Of a DNA stretch of 64,000 nucleotides, positions 1-11,756 are shown piece after piece (position 1 is the first letter of the stretch; every line of letters begins with the position of its first letter). The translations under genes and the position numbers were made by a program. The notes beneath the pieces were generated by a model. It did not search any database. It was not told where the DNA came from and saw only the letters and a program-made list of their open reading frames with translations. Location of the stretch: the NCBI RefSeq assembly GCF_018143015.1, contig NC_054740.1:75165856-75229855 (forward strand). Reading direction: 5' to 3'. Source of the DNA: Lytechinus variegatus (taxonomy: Eukaryota; Echinodermata; Echinoidea; Temnopleuroida; Toxopneustidae).

Positions 1-171
1 TTAGTTGATTTCATAGGCCTTTATTTCCAACATATGCTATTATGATTACCAGTATTGTTTATTTGTGTTGAACAATGTAGTACAATAAGCAACACGGTGT
101 AGATGTGACATCTCAATTTTTCCTGTGGATGTATGAATAAACTTTTCTTTGATTTCATTTAAATTGATTAG

Positions 172-573
172 CCAATGAAAGATCACCAGCAATTAATGTA
201 GAATCGTGTTCCAGTCAAAGTTTCCAATCTCATCAAGGTAGTGGAGCAGCATACGACCCTGCCAATATGAGAAGCAAATCTGAACCAACATTTAGAGTGC
301 ACACGCACATCCCACCACCGGATGGACACGTCTACCAAGGGATTCCACAGCAATATCAACAACCTTACTACAAGAATCCACCACAGCAATATCACAATCC
401 ACACCAACAGGCAACACCATCTTTCAGCCAGCAGTACCCACCCCAACAGTTGGTGCATGGACAACAAATGGCTATAAAGAGAGAGCCCGAGGATAGGACA
501 GGTAGTGAAATGTCTGGTTTGACATTTGGCCCTGAGAGACCGAAATGGTACTACGAAGCCGTGGAAAAACATG
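172..573 (+). CDS. CASP8-like: Caspase exon: Q/P-rich linker
   Basis: The acceptor after a T-rich tract at 170-171 gives phase 1, matching every other intron of this gene; an AG at 188-189 is the alternative. The donor is GTGAGT at 574. The peptide is rich in Gln, Pro, Tyr and His (QQYQQPYYKNPPQQYHNPHQ), so probably disordered. It links an unseen N-terminal domain to the protease. Confidence 0.8.
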
Positions 574-3500
574 GTGAGTTGATTATTTTTGAAAAATAGT
601 ATTTGATGAAAACCAGCATGTTCTTTTAAAAAAAAATTCTCCCATAAAACTTGCAAAGTCTGAATGAAGTTGAGTGATGTCATTTCCTCAATGAACTTTG
701 AAGATGTGATCATTTCATTTATTTGATACTTTCATTAAAAACATACAAAAGTAGATACACACATATAAAGGAGTATAGATAAAGAAAACATATAAAACAA
801 GTAATACAAATGAAAGTATTAGGAGAGGCAGAAAGGCAGAGCCTTTTATAAAAGCCAATCTCCATAAGCTAGATCAGTAGATTTAAACTTTGAATCGTTG
901 ATTAAAAGAAGCAAACTAAAATTAATTGAAAATAGTACATTTCAAGCATACACCCATACGTCAACATCAACACACATACACCATTCGCTATCGAGCACCC
1001 ACATACACACACATACATTTCTTATTTAAAATATCAAACTGTAACATTTAGAGGTACTTCTGTAATAATTTTTTTCTTTTAAAAGTATTGAGCATTGGAA
1101 TATGTCTTATCGTAATTTGTAATTCATTCCAAATTAAAGGACCTTTATAAAATAAAAATTGTATTTTGATAAGTTGAAGTTTTTGTTAAAGGAAAGTGAA
1201 AATTGTTTTAATGCCTAGTTTAATATTTATGAATATTTCTGTTCAGTTGAAAGTATGAAAAAAATAAAAACAATAGATATTAGTAATAATTTATGGATAC
1301 ATAAATACATAAATATTGCACATTGGTATATATCAGGCATTTTTAGAGTCTTTAGATTGAAGAATATAGGATTGGTATGGGCAAGGTATTGGCTGTGATA
1401 AACAAGTCTTATTATTTTCTTTTGTAGCACTAAAAGAAGTATTTTGCATACTATAGCATGCCCATGTAAGAATACAGTATGAGGCAATATCAACATGTTG
1501 TATGAGATCATAAGAGTTTCTTTAGGAACAAATTTCAATTTGTAAAATAAACCAATATGTTTTGCTATTTTCTATTATTGCAGATGACACTAGTCATATT
1601 TTAGTATGATGTTTGTGTGAGCTCTGCATGCAAGTTAGGACTAATACAAGTAATATTCTGTGAAAAAAAATCTTTTCATCCATTATTGACCATGAAATGT
1701 ATTTTTCAGAGTATGTATAGGAATCGAACTTTCAAAATGAATATAAAGGGTGGTATTAAAGGGCAATTTGGCCTCAATCATTTCTTCTGAGATTGATACC
1801 AAATGTTATTACATTCACATTTTGTTTATTTCCCCAACCTAGTGATTTTCAGGGTAGACTTATCAATGTGCCTCTGATTTTGTTGTTGAAAAAAGGCATC
1901 TTTATAAATCGAGTTATTATTACTGTTGTTGTTGTCATCATCTTCGTTGTTATCGTCATTGTCATTTCTCATCTCTTAAATGACCTGTCTTGACTTAAGG
2001 TCCTGCCTACGCCGATGAATTGTGGGAAAAGGTTTTACAGAAGATGAGAGAAGGTGAGGTCCGGAAGAAAATGCAGGAGATGAAGATATCTGAAGAGAGA
2101 AGAGTTGAGGAGAGGGGACCTTCTGACAAGACACAACCAGGTGATGATGAAAGGGAAGCATCCGTCACAAGGACCCTTGCCTTAGGACCAATAAGGGATA
2201 CCAAATCAACAGGTATGGTTATTCTATGCAGTGTGATGATCTGTTGTCATGTTGAGTGAAGTCTGGGGGCCGTTTCATAAAGCTGTTCGTAAGTTAAGAG
2301 CGACTTTAAGAACGACTTGTGATCCTTTCTCGTGGTAAATGGTATATTCATTGGGGATGGTTAAGCGCATAAGATAGGGTCACCAATCGTTCTTAAAGTC
2401 GCTCTTAAGTTACGAACAGCTTTATGAAACGGCCCCCTGTATTGTTTTTAGAAGTGAGTGTTTGGTGCGAAATGTTTGAAGCAGGTCAAGCTCACGAAAT
2501 TGTGTGTACTTATGTGCACGGTACATTTGTAAGAGCATCCAATGTGTACATGAAAAGTAAATAAAAAGGAATGTTAAGAATTTATTTTCAGTTTCATATT
2601 AGAAAGAATATACAGTCCAGGAAAAGACAGATAGAATGATGTACCTCTACAAAATTAAAGCCACATCAATTCCTTTGCTGCTAATGGAATGGTTTTGTCT
2701 CTGCAGCAATTTTAAAGTTTACAACAGTGTAAAAGATGGAAAGATGCTTGACAGGATTGCCACTATGAACCTGGCTCAGATTTTGTTACGCACCTAATAG
2801 CTTCAATCAAAACATTTCAATTGCAAAACCTTAAGGACTTCCATTTGTAGGTCTTGATTTTTGTTTGACTTGATTACTTTGTAAAATTGATTGCAGTTCT
2901 TGGAAGCTGACTTTGCCATCTCCCCCTTATTCTTTTTATTTACATTTTCTTTTATGTATAATTATCATTGAATGTATTGATTATAAGTGAAGGAAATGAA
3001 ATGAGGTGAATCAGTAGTTAAAATTGTCTAATCTTTATTGCCGTAAGATTATGATTACTTTGTGGTCTTGTACTTCAATGGACTATTGCGGCAATTATCT
3101 TCCAATTGGTTTAATATATTTGAACAATGATAAAGTCTTGAAAGACAGGATAGATCAAACATTTATTGTGACATATTTTTGTTGTCTGGGGCTTCATAGA
3201 AATTTTTAATTAAAACTGTGGTGTGTATTGAACCTCGGATAAAAATACTGGACATTACAGTATGTATATTAAACATTGCTTTTATTGATGAGAAAGTTTT
3301 GTGTGAAGGAAAATTCCCATTGATATGAGTGAACTTAAATATAAAAATTACTCATTTCCTTTAGTCCTTGATTAATCACTCTCTCAAACTGATTTGTTTC
3401 TCTTAGATTGAAAACTTTGTAATTCCTGATATCATTCTGTTTACTATAGAATCGCTGCAAACCCAAACACCCAGTGAAGGGGGACATAGGATTGTACCTG

Positions 3501-6500
3501 CCCAAACTGCTACTATTTTACAGCAACAAAATCCAGGTATGAAATTCATTTCATGCAAACCTTGTCTTGGAAGGAAAAATGAAATATTGTATAGAAAGAA
3601 CTGAAGCTCTATTCCCTGCTGAATGTATTGTTATTTTTATTAGTGATGACTTTATTTATTTGAAATGAAAATACCACAACATAAAATTGTATTTGCTTCT
3701 TTGAATTAATACTTTTTGCATGATAACTTTCTGTTTGTCATTTCACATCTATGAACTAAAAGTTGAATACACACATTTATGTATGGAATAACAAGTTCCT
3801 CTAAACCTTGTATGCTTTCATTAAACTCTTTTTATACCATTAGACCTTACATTAACACCTTTTCTTTGTATATGTCAAGTAAGATTATTTGAAGTATGAA
3901 TAACACATTTTTATTTTTGTAGCCTTTACTTTATAAAAATATTGATACCCAAATATATTGATTTGTTTCAATTCATATTTGAATACAACAGGTCCCTCTC
4001 CACAATTGCCAAAGTACAAAATGGACAGGCTCCCTAGAGGATTGTGTATCATTTTCAATGCAGAAAATTTCACAGGAACCAAACTTGAAAAACGAGTTGG
4101 TACAGAAAAGGATGTTGGTGAGTGTACAGTTTTGTCTTATACATGCCTCTGCAATCCAGACATGTAATGATATTTAATTTGTCATTTATTATATTGAGAT
4201 AAATTGTTAAAATATTGATGAAAAATTACTGATTTTATGGGATAAAAGAAACATGTGTTACAAATCCTACATAAGTAATGCAGCTTAAATGACAGTAATA
4301 CCGTTATGTGAACAAGCAAGTTGAATAGAAACAAATTACATGTAGCTGTTTGTAAAAACACATTTTTGCAATGCATTCACAACTTGTTCCTTTTGATGTT
4401 GCTGCCCTTGGTTTTTTGTCTCACCTGCGAAGCAAAGTGAGACTATAGGCGCCGCTTTTCCGACGGCGGCGGCGGCGGCGTCAACATCAAATCTTAACCT
4501 GAGGTTAAGTTTTTGAAATGACGTCATAACTAATAGAAAGTATATGGACCTAGTTAATAAAACTTGGCCATAAGGTTAATCAAGTATTACTGAACATCCT
4601 ATTACAGTTTCATGTCACATGACCAAGGTCAAAGGTCATTTAGGGTCAATGAACTTAGACCATGTTGGAGGAATCAACATCGAAATCTTAACCTGAGGTT
4701 AAGTTTTTGAAATGTCATCATAACTTAGAAAATATATGGACCTAGTTCATGAAACTTGGACATTAGGTTAATCAAGTATCACTGAACATCCTACATGAGT
4801 TTCACGTCACATGACCAAGGTCAAAGGTCATTTAGGGTCAATGAACTTTGGCCGAATTGGGGATATCTGTTGAATTCCCATCATAACTTTGAAAGTTTAT
4901 GGATCTGATTCATGAAACTTGGACACAATAGTAATCAAGCATCACCGAAAATTTTGTGCAAGTTTCAGGTCTCATGATTAAGGTCAAAGGTCATTTAGGG
5001 TCAATAAACTTTTGCCGAATTGGGGGTATCTGTTGAATTACCATCATAACTTTGAAAGTTTATTGGTCTAGTTCATTAAACTTGGACATTAGAGTATTCA
5101 AGTATCACTGAACATCCTGTGCGCGTTTCAGGTCACATGACCAAGGTCAAAGGTCAATGAACTTTGGCCGAATTGGGTGTATCTGTTGAATTAACATAAC
5201 TTTGAAAGTTTATGGATCTGATTCATGAAACTTGTACATAAGAGTAATCAAGTATCACTGAACATCCTGTTCGAGTTTCAGGTCACATGATCAAGGTCAA
5301 AGGTCATGTAAGGTCAATGAACTTTGGGTATGTTGGGGTTTTTTGTTGAATAACCATCATATCTCTGTAAGTTTATTGGTCTAGTTCATAAAAAAGTGGA
5401 CATAAGAGTAACCATGTATCACTGAACATCTTGTGCGAGTTAGAGTAGTATTCAAAGTCAGCACTGCTGCTATATTGAAACGCGTGATGCAGGTGAGACG
5501 GCCAGAGGCATTCCACTTGTTTCTCTTTCAAACTGTAAAAGATCTTACTATTGTGGATTTTTTGTGTGTGCTCTGTCAGCCATATTCCTTAAAAGACTTT
5601 TTCCTCAAAAGACTCATTATGTTAAGGATAGATACATGTTTTATTTTTTGTCTTATAATCTAGTATTTGACAATGGCATCATCAACATTGAAATTGTAAT
5701 CAAGTTTTTGAAATTTCATCATAACTTTGAAAGTATAGATCTAGTTCATGAACCTTGGAAAGAGTAATGAAGTATCTTTGAACAGGTGATGTGGGGTAAA
5801 TGAACTTGGACCATGTCGGGAAAATAAATATCATAAACTTAAACTTAGGTTTAGTTTTTAAGAGTAATTAAGTATCACTGATCATCTTTCATGAGTTTCA
5901 GGTCAAATGATTAATGTCAGAGGTCATTTAGCTTCAATGAACTTTGACCATGCTGGGGGATTTGTTGAAACGCCATCATTACTTTGAAAGTCAATGGATC
6001 TAGTACATGAAATGTGAACAGAAGGGTAATCAAGTATCACTGATTTTCTTTCATGTGTCGCAGGATCAAGGTCAAAGGTCATTTAAAGTCAATGGACCAA
6101 GTGTTTTATTATCATTTGAAGTGTGTTTTGTGAATAATTATTAATGTTTAATAATTTTCAAATTCAGCACTGCTGCTTTATTGAATCGCATAATACGGGC
6201 AAGACTGCCAGAGGCGTTCTACTTGTATAATGCTGCCGCAGTCTTCCATCTTTAATATACAACTTACCCATTCTACTGCACTATTTAGCTGCCCAGAAAT
6301 TTATACAATGGACAAATAGGTTAATTGATTTTGTACCTTCATGCTGTACGTACATTTTGCGTAAACATGGACTTATGTTATGCTACATAAGCTGATTTTA
6401 GGCAATGCACTCTACTGATTTCACTAAACTGCATTCTAGCGAGTGTTGGTATGGTATATTTGGATGCTACAAAGCAACCCATAGAATGTTATTTGATCCA

Positions 6501-8668
6501 ATCCGAAGCAGTCGGATTACGGAACATTTTCAGAAAATGTTTTATTAAGATTGAATGCTGGGGGCAGCATTCACCCTTAAAATCCTGTTGCTTGTTTTTA
6601 TCACTTAAGAATCAGCTATATCTGATCAGGAGAATTAGTGCTTAACGTTCATGCTAACATGTTTCGAATGTATTATGCACTATAATAATGTAAAATATTA
6701 TTTACCTGAAAGAGGCATATTGGAGACAAGATATAAACATGTATTTTGTTTGTCTAATTGATTAACTCAGCACAAAATCAGTCACAATGACCAAGACAGG
6801 ATGCAAGTGTATGACCAGGGACCATGATATATTCAGATACCCCTCCTCCGTGAATTTGTCATCTTTCTATTGCGCCTACGTAGTAAACTATCAATCCATA
6901 ATATCCCATTCATCAAACCATGGAGTTAGAATGATGAAACCCAAGCGCAAGTCTTGTATACGTGTTAAGTGAATGCCTGCACTATGCATGATGTGGACCT
7001 GCACTGTACACACTTTACGTCACAATTACTTAGCCAGCCCAGGATTACTTCATCATCAAGTTCATGAATAATGTGAAATCGGATGTACCAACAGGCAAAC
7101 AGACATTTGCTACAAATAATAGCTTCAATTCTACATCACATAGCTGTAGACACTACATGTATATAATAATTCAATTCAATTTCAATTCAAAATAATGATA
7201 ATAATAATATTGACTGGCTTTGATTTTCAGGAGATGCCACAACATATTTCCCTCAGTAGTCTCATATTGCCCTCGTTATCACTCGGGGCAATAGGAGACT
7301 ACTTCGGGGAAGTACATATATATGGTATCTCCCTCAAAGCTAGTCAAATGAATCTGTTTTATATATCAATGATTCTGAGAAGAGAACACAAAAACATACA
7401 GAGGGAAAGTGTTCAACTAATACGGGCATTCGAACACACAGTTGCTACATAAATAGTTCAATGTGTATGGTAACAATTTTGATTTTTTTTTTAATACTTT
7501 TTTTTGTTTGTTTTTGTATTAGAAAACTATTACAATTTTGAAGTTTTAATCCATGTCAAACTCTGACATCTATTCATCTTATCTCAATATTTTGACAGAG
7601 GCATTGCGGAACACTTTTCAAAAGAATCTGAGATTCAAAACCCTTGTGAAGAATGACCCCACTCGGCAAACATACGTTGATTACCTGCAAGAGATTGCAA
7701 GAATGGATCATTCTGAGTATGATTGTTTTGTCTGCGTCATCTTATCTCATGGATCCAAAGGCTGTGTCTATGGTACTGATGGAAGACAGATCCAGATTGA
7801 TGCATTGACAGGTGTGTATAATGCTATACTTTCATCATAAAGCAGTGTGGTATGCAGGATGAAAGACCAAGACTTGGTTCTGAGGAGAAGGAAAATGCCT
7901 CGTAATTGTCTTTGAGGCTGGCTGCAGTGAGTGCATAACACTGAAAATCATTATTTTTAGAACTGGAGGAATTTTTTCACCATTAACCTGAAATATTTCT
8001 TGGCCTTGGCCAAGGACAGGGACAATACTGTTGTAAAAGATGAAGTGTGAGGCAAAGAAAATGATAAGTATGACAGAATAAGATGGAAAGGAAGAAAGAG
8101 AAAGGAAGAACAAACCTTAATATTAGGGAACAGACAAAATTGATAAAAATCGACTGTTTGCTTACTGTTCTCGTAAATTTTTTCCGCGAATCTAGTCTTT
8201 TACTCAGTATTGTGTATATACTAAAAAGAGATTTTCTCTTTAATTTTGAATATAATCTTCTTTGTATTCCTTTCAGGACTATTTAGAGGTGAGTACGTAC
8301 CAACTCTTTTGGACAAACCCAAACTGTTCTTCATCCAGGCTTGCCAGGGAACAGATGGCCAAGCGGCTATCGACATCAGGCAGGATGCCGTTACTTCACT
8401 TCCTAATGAATCAGACACCCTTCTTAGTCTGTCTACAGTTCCTGGATATTCTTCTAATAGGAGTGTCTCCAAAGGCACTTGGTTTATCACTACACTGTGT
8501 TCTGTTATCAATTCCCACTACAACAAGCATGTAGATCTTCTTTCAATGCTGACCATGGTTAATTACTTGCTCAGCACTGCAGCAGATAAAGAAAAAAAGA
8601 AGCAAATTGGAAACCCCTCACACACGCTACGCAAACAAATCTATTTCAATCAAGGACTTGGGGAATAG
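172..8668 (+). CDS. CASP8-like: Caspase-8/10-like initiator caspase, six 3' exons (5' end outside window)
   Basis: A cysteine protease that cuts after Asp in apoptosis signalling. Exons are 172-573, 2000-2212, 3450-3536, 3992-4117, 7599-7811 and 8277-8668, giving 476 aa in the window. Order: a Q/P-rich linker, a charged helical stretch, a short linker, then the p20 domain starting YKMDRLPRG. The catalytic His is in CVILSHG and the catalytic Cys in FFIQACQG. QACQG and the CQG-type layout match caspase-8/10 rather than the QACRG of executioners. The p10 domain follows (KGTWFITTLC, ending TLRKQIYF). An Arg seven residues before the GTW Trp matches the S1-pocket Arg of the family. All introns are phase 1. 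Any DED or CARD prodomain must lie upstream of base 1. The family call is firm; the exact subfamily is inference from motif comparison by memory. Confidence 0.93.
574..1999. other. Caspase intron, nothing recognised
   Basis: AT-rich sequence with a T-rich end before the acceptor. No repeat or gene could be identified. Confidence 0.6.
2000..2212 (+). CDS. CASP8-like: Caspase exon: charged helical linker
   Basis: Acceptor TTAAG and donor GTATGG bound 71 residues beginning GPAYADELWEKVLQKM. It is strongly charged (many Glu, Lys, Arg) and likely helical. I recognise no domain in it. Confidence 0.82.
2265..2437. mobile_element. Foldback MITE (GCCGTTTCATAAAGCTG family)
   Basis: A 173-bp hairpin: the left end GGGGGCCGTTTCATAAAG is matched in reverse complement by CTTTATGAAACGGCCCCC at the right. 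Each arm continues through GTTCGTAA and AGAGCGACTTTAAGAACGA, giving arms of about 50 bp around a unique centre. A second copy at 14.7-15.2 kb is broken by insertions. Confidence 0.88.
2438..3449. other. Caspase intron, nothing recognised
   Basis: AT-rich intronic sequence after the MITE. No gene or clear repeat was seen. Confidence 0.55.
3450..3536 (+). CDS. CASP8-like: Caspase exon: short linker
   Basis: This is an 87-base exon, phase 1 at both ends, between TATAG and GTATGA. It encodes ESLQTQTPSEGG and a Gln-rich tail. Because it is symmetric, skipping it would keep the frame. Confidence 0.8.
3992..4117 (+). CDS. CASP8-like: Caspase exon: start of p20
   Basis: It encodes PKYKMDRLPRGLCIIFNAE and on to VGTEKDV, the first beta strand of the caspase fold. 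Bounds are ACAG and GTGAGT. Joined to the 7599 exon it aligns with caspase-8 without a gap, so no exon is missing between them. Confidence 0.92.
4418..5499. mobile_element. Non-autonomous TIR element with internal ~163-bp direct repeats
   Basis: The ends GTCTCACCTGC (4418-4428) and GCAGGTGAGAC (5489-5499) are perfect 11-bp inverted repeats. Inside are about five direct units of roughly 150-190 bp, each with CATGACCAAGGTCAAAGGTC and a GAACTTTGGCC stretch. A GGCGGCGGCGG run lies near the left end. No transposase ORF is present. It lies in the intron between the first two p20 exons of the caspase. Confidence 0.82.
5666..6220. mobile_element. Degraded, 5'-truncated second copy of the ~163-bp-unit element
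   Basis: Units with TTTGAAATTTCATCATAAC, AGGTCATTTAG and CAAGGTCAAAGGTCATTTAA recur. The stretch ends with the same tail as the first copy (GCACTGCTGCT..., CCAGAGGCGTTCTACTTGT). It is more diverged, lacks a clear left end, and its right TIR is mutated. Confidence 0.7.
6221..7598. other. Caspase intron, mostly unassigned
   Basis: No gene is recognised here. The one structured item is the hairpin listed at 7247-7309. Confidence 0.5.
7247..7309. repeat. Short perfect-looking hairpin, pre-miRNA-sized
   Basis: The arms TTCCCTCAGTAGTCTC... and ...GAGACTACTTCGGGGAA pair over about 28 nt with a few mismatches, around the loop TTATCACT. It may be a microRNA-like precursor, or more likely a small foldback repeat. 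There is no evidence of expression. Confidence 0.6.
7599..7811 (+). CDS. CASP8-like: Caspase exon: p20 with catalytic His
   Basis: It encodes EALRNTFQKNLRF and on to MDHSEYDCFVCVILSHG, which holds the catalytic His, then GTDGRQIQIDALT. Acceptor GACAG, donor GTGTGT. Confidence 0.95.
8277..8668 (+). CDS. CASP8-like: Caspase last exon: catalytic Cys, linker and p10
   Basis: It starts GLFRGEYVPTLLDKPKLFF and carries QACQG with the nucleophile codon at 8342-8344. The p20/p10 linker is short and holds possible Asp cleavage points (IDIRQDAVTS). The p10 part includes KGTWFITTLC and ends ...NQGLGE before TAG at 8666. A candidate poly(A) signal AATAAA lies at 8910-8915. Confidence 0.95.
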
Positions 8669-9700
8669 ATATCTGTTATGGATGCATCATTGACCAACTA
8701 ACTCATTTCTGACTATGTCGTGTTATAAGAGGAAGTATCCAAAGCTGAATAGATTATTCATGGCTGTGTATCACAAAACATACACACAAGTTTGTGTTTT
8801 GTGATTGATTGCAGGGAATGATTTTACTTCCAATTTAGGCTGTTCGGGAAGTATCTTTTAAAAAGTTGTGAAGTCTTTTACCCGCTATGCAAAGCAAATA
8901 ACATTTTGGAATAAAAAAAAATGCATTGCTTGTGATTATCAGTTCAATGATCAATCATTAGGCTTCAAGGCTGTAGATACTGGAGTTAAGGCACCTTGTA
9001 TAATTTCTGTGATGTCTTTCCCCACAAGAAACAGCTTTCAAATTACAAATTCTTCCATTTCATTATAGAAAAAAAATAATGGGGAAATGCTGCTATGAAA
9101 AGATGTGGCACATACCTTTGAAAAGTTGCCTTTTAGTTAATGTTAAGGTCACAATGGGGAAAATAGTACCATTTGATTTCAGAGTCAAGTCAGAGAATTG
9201 ACTACTGAATCAATTCATGGAGTCAGTGGGATCAGACGCGATAGATTCAAAGCAATTTCATCTTTTATAAGACAAACTGTTGGTATACATGCATTTTTCC
9301 TCTTCTTATCAATACAATATTTGGGAGCCTTGATGTAAAATGGCCAACCTGGATTAATATAGCATGTTGCATATTTCTTTAATTTTGCTTGCCAGATAAA
9401 GCAACATTCGATATGCTGTAACCAAGGGAAAATTAGTATTTCCTGCATAGAGGTCTATATTATTTTTTTCTGTTCTGAGCTATTCAAGAGGGGTTAAAGG
9501 AGAGGGGGGGGGGGGGGCTTTGTACCTTAGGAGAGTAATATATTTTGTACTTAGGGGATGGATTACCCTTAATCATATTACTAGGCTTGGGTATTTTGGG
9601 AGATCATATGCCATATAGGGGGGGTGTCTGATCTGATAGAATATGAATCATAGATATATATATATATATTGGTATTGATAGAACACTGATTTTATTTTTT
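8669..9700. other. Caspase 3' flank
   Basis: The 3' untranslated region probably occupies the first part. Further on are a poly-G run near 9504-9518 and a (TA)n run near 9656-9669. No gene is seen. Confidence 0.5.
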
Positions 9701-10819
9701 AGCTCATTCGGCCCGAAGGGCAAGATGAACTTGTGCCGTGGCGTGGCTTCCGTCGTCTGTCCACAATTTCAAAATGCTACTACTTTGCCATTTCAAGTCC
9801 GATTTCAATTCTGTTTGCTTTATATGATAGCACTAGGTGGGGGATTCAAAACTTCTACACAGAATTTTGAAATTCATTAAATATGCTAATTTATGCACAT
9901 TTTTCAAAAGTCACAAGAAATGCTTCTTGTTCTTTATTTGTTGACCGATTTTGATTTTTTTTCTTCCATTAGTAGAGCTTCATGAGGTTCACCTATCTCC
10001 TACACAGAATTTTGACATTTTGACTAAAACAATTTTTATGATAATGTATGCGAAATTAATTTATTCATATTTTTAAAAATTCACATAAAATGCTTTTTCT
10101 TCTTTAATTGTTGACCGATTTTTACTTTTTTTCTTCCATCTTGTAGAACTTTATGAGGTTCACCAAACTTCTACACAGAATTTTGAAATTTTCAGTAGAA
10201 AATTACTTATGCTAATTTATGCAAAATTTATTCAGATATCACAGAAAATGCCTCTTCTTCTTTATTTGTTGACAGATTTTGATATTTTTTCTTACACCTG
10301 GTAGAACTTCATGAGGCCCACCAAACTTCTACACAGAATTTTGAAATTTTTAGTAGAAAATTATTTATGCTAATTTATGCAAAATGTATTCATAAATCAC
10401 AAAAAAATGTTTTTCTTCTTCATTTGTTGATCAATTTCAATTGTGTTTGCTTTATATGATAGCTCGAGGTGGTGATACAAAATTTCAACTTAGACATGCT
10501 AATTTATTCATATATTTTCAAAACTCACAAATATTACTTATTTATTTGTTGATTAATTTGAATATTTTTATTCCATCTGAGAGCTTCATTAGGTTCACCA
10601 AGGTTCTACACAGAGTTAAGAAACTTTGACTAGATAATTATTAATACTTAATTCATATGAAATTTATTCATAGATAGATCCCAAAAATGCTTCTATGTCA
10701 TTTCTTCATCAATTTGAATTCTATATCCTCAATTAATGTCACCAATATAATTCACTACAGTGTCAACTGGGCTGAAATTGAAATTGTGTTAAATTTTGTT
10801 GCGAGATGCCGGATGAGCT
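9701..10819. mobile_element. Non-autonomous TIR element with internal ~150-170-bp repeats
   Basis: The ends AGCTCATTCGGC (9701-9712) and GCCGGATGAGCT (10808-10819) are 12-bp inverted repeats with one mismatch. The interior repeats CTTCTACACAGAATTTTGA and TTATGCTAATTTATGCA about five times. The architecture is the same as the 4418-5499 element but the sequence differs. No ORF. Confidence 0.8.
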
Positions 10820-11342
10820 CCACATCATTGATGTGCTAGTTTTATATCACTGTTACACAACGTCCTGAAAGCTTTGAGGGCTATCTTAAAGTTGTGCTAA
10901 ATGCCTCTTTAAGTGTTCATTGAGATAGGAGAAAGTTCCTGGTGTTTCAAGAAAGTGAGAATAAAATGCCTATAACCTTATTTAATGAAGAAACTTTCTT
11001 TTTATGCTTGTTATAAACAATTTCAATCTACTAAGATAACATGGCATTTCAACTTAAACAGCCTCGTAGTCTAACATTCATGCATTGTATGATGTGTAGA
11101 AAGATGATATGAATTAAAAATCATAGGCCTACCAGGGACCTGGAAACAATTTTTAAGGGGTGCTGGTTGGAAAAAAAGCGACAAGCATAAGGTTTTCACT
11201 TCAAAATTAATTTGATTTTGGTCAAATAATGTCTACATTTTAGCGTACCAACCTGATTTCTAAGGGGTGCTGCCTATGGTGTACGACATACACAGCACTT
11301 ACAGAAAAAAAATCCCTGGCACCCCGCTTCCCAGAGCCATAA
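10820..11342. other. Intergenic, nothing recognised
   Basis: Between the tail-to-tail caspase and reductase genes. No feature could be supported. Confidence 0.5.
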
Positions 11343-11756
11343 GGCCGAATTCACAAAGGTGGTTTTGAAAACCCAAGGTTGAATCCATGGTTTATGCAGA
11401 TTTCCTGTATAAATTATGCTTATTTTACCGCTTATCGGGCGCGTGTATAAAAAATTCCAATTCTGATGCGCGCTTTTGTCACAGTGCGCCAAATTGATGC
11501 CTGTTACCATGGTAAGATACGCTATTTGATTCATGAGTCCACTGTTTGAAGAGTGGACTCATGAATAAAATAGCGTATCTAACCATGGTAACAGGCGTCA
11601 ATTTGGCACACTGTGACAAATGCGCTTATCAGCATTGGACATGTTTTATACACGCACCCGATGCGCGCTAAAATTAAGCGTAATTTATACAGGAAATCTG
11701 CATAAAACCATGGACTCAACCAAGGGTTTTCAAAACCACCTTTGTGAATTCGGGCC
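11343..11756. mobile_element. Large foldback MITE with ~200-bp arms
   Basis: The element begins GGCCGAATTCACAAAGGTGG and ends with its reverse complement (one extra base). The arms pair along their whole length to a centre near 11548 (GAGTCCACTGTTTGAAGAGTGGACTC region). Both arms carry TGTTACCATGGT and TGCGCGC motifs. It has no coding capacity. Confidence 0.88.

Noticed and set aside
6500-6545. Sequence resembling the start of caspase exon 7599 (ACGGAACATTTTCAG against GCGGAACACTTTTCA)
   Set aside because: Similarity is only about 25 bases, in a shifted frame, without clear splice sites; probably chance.
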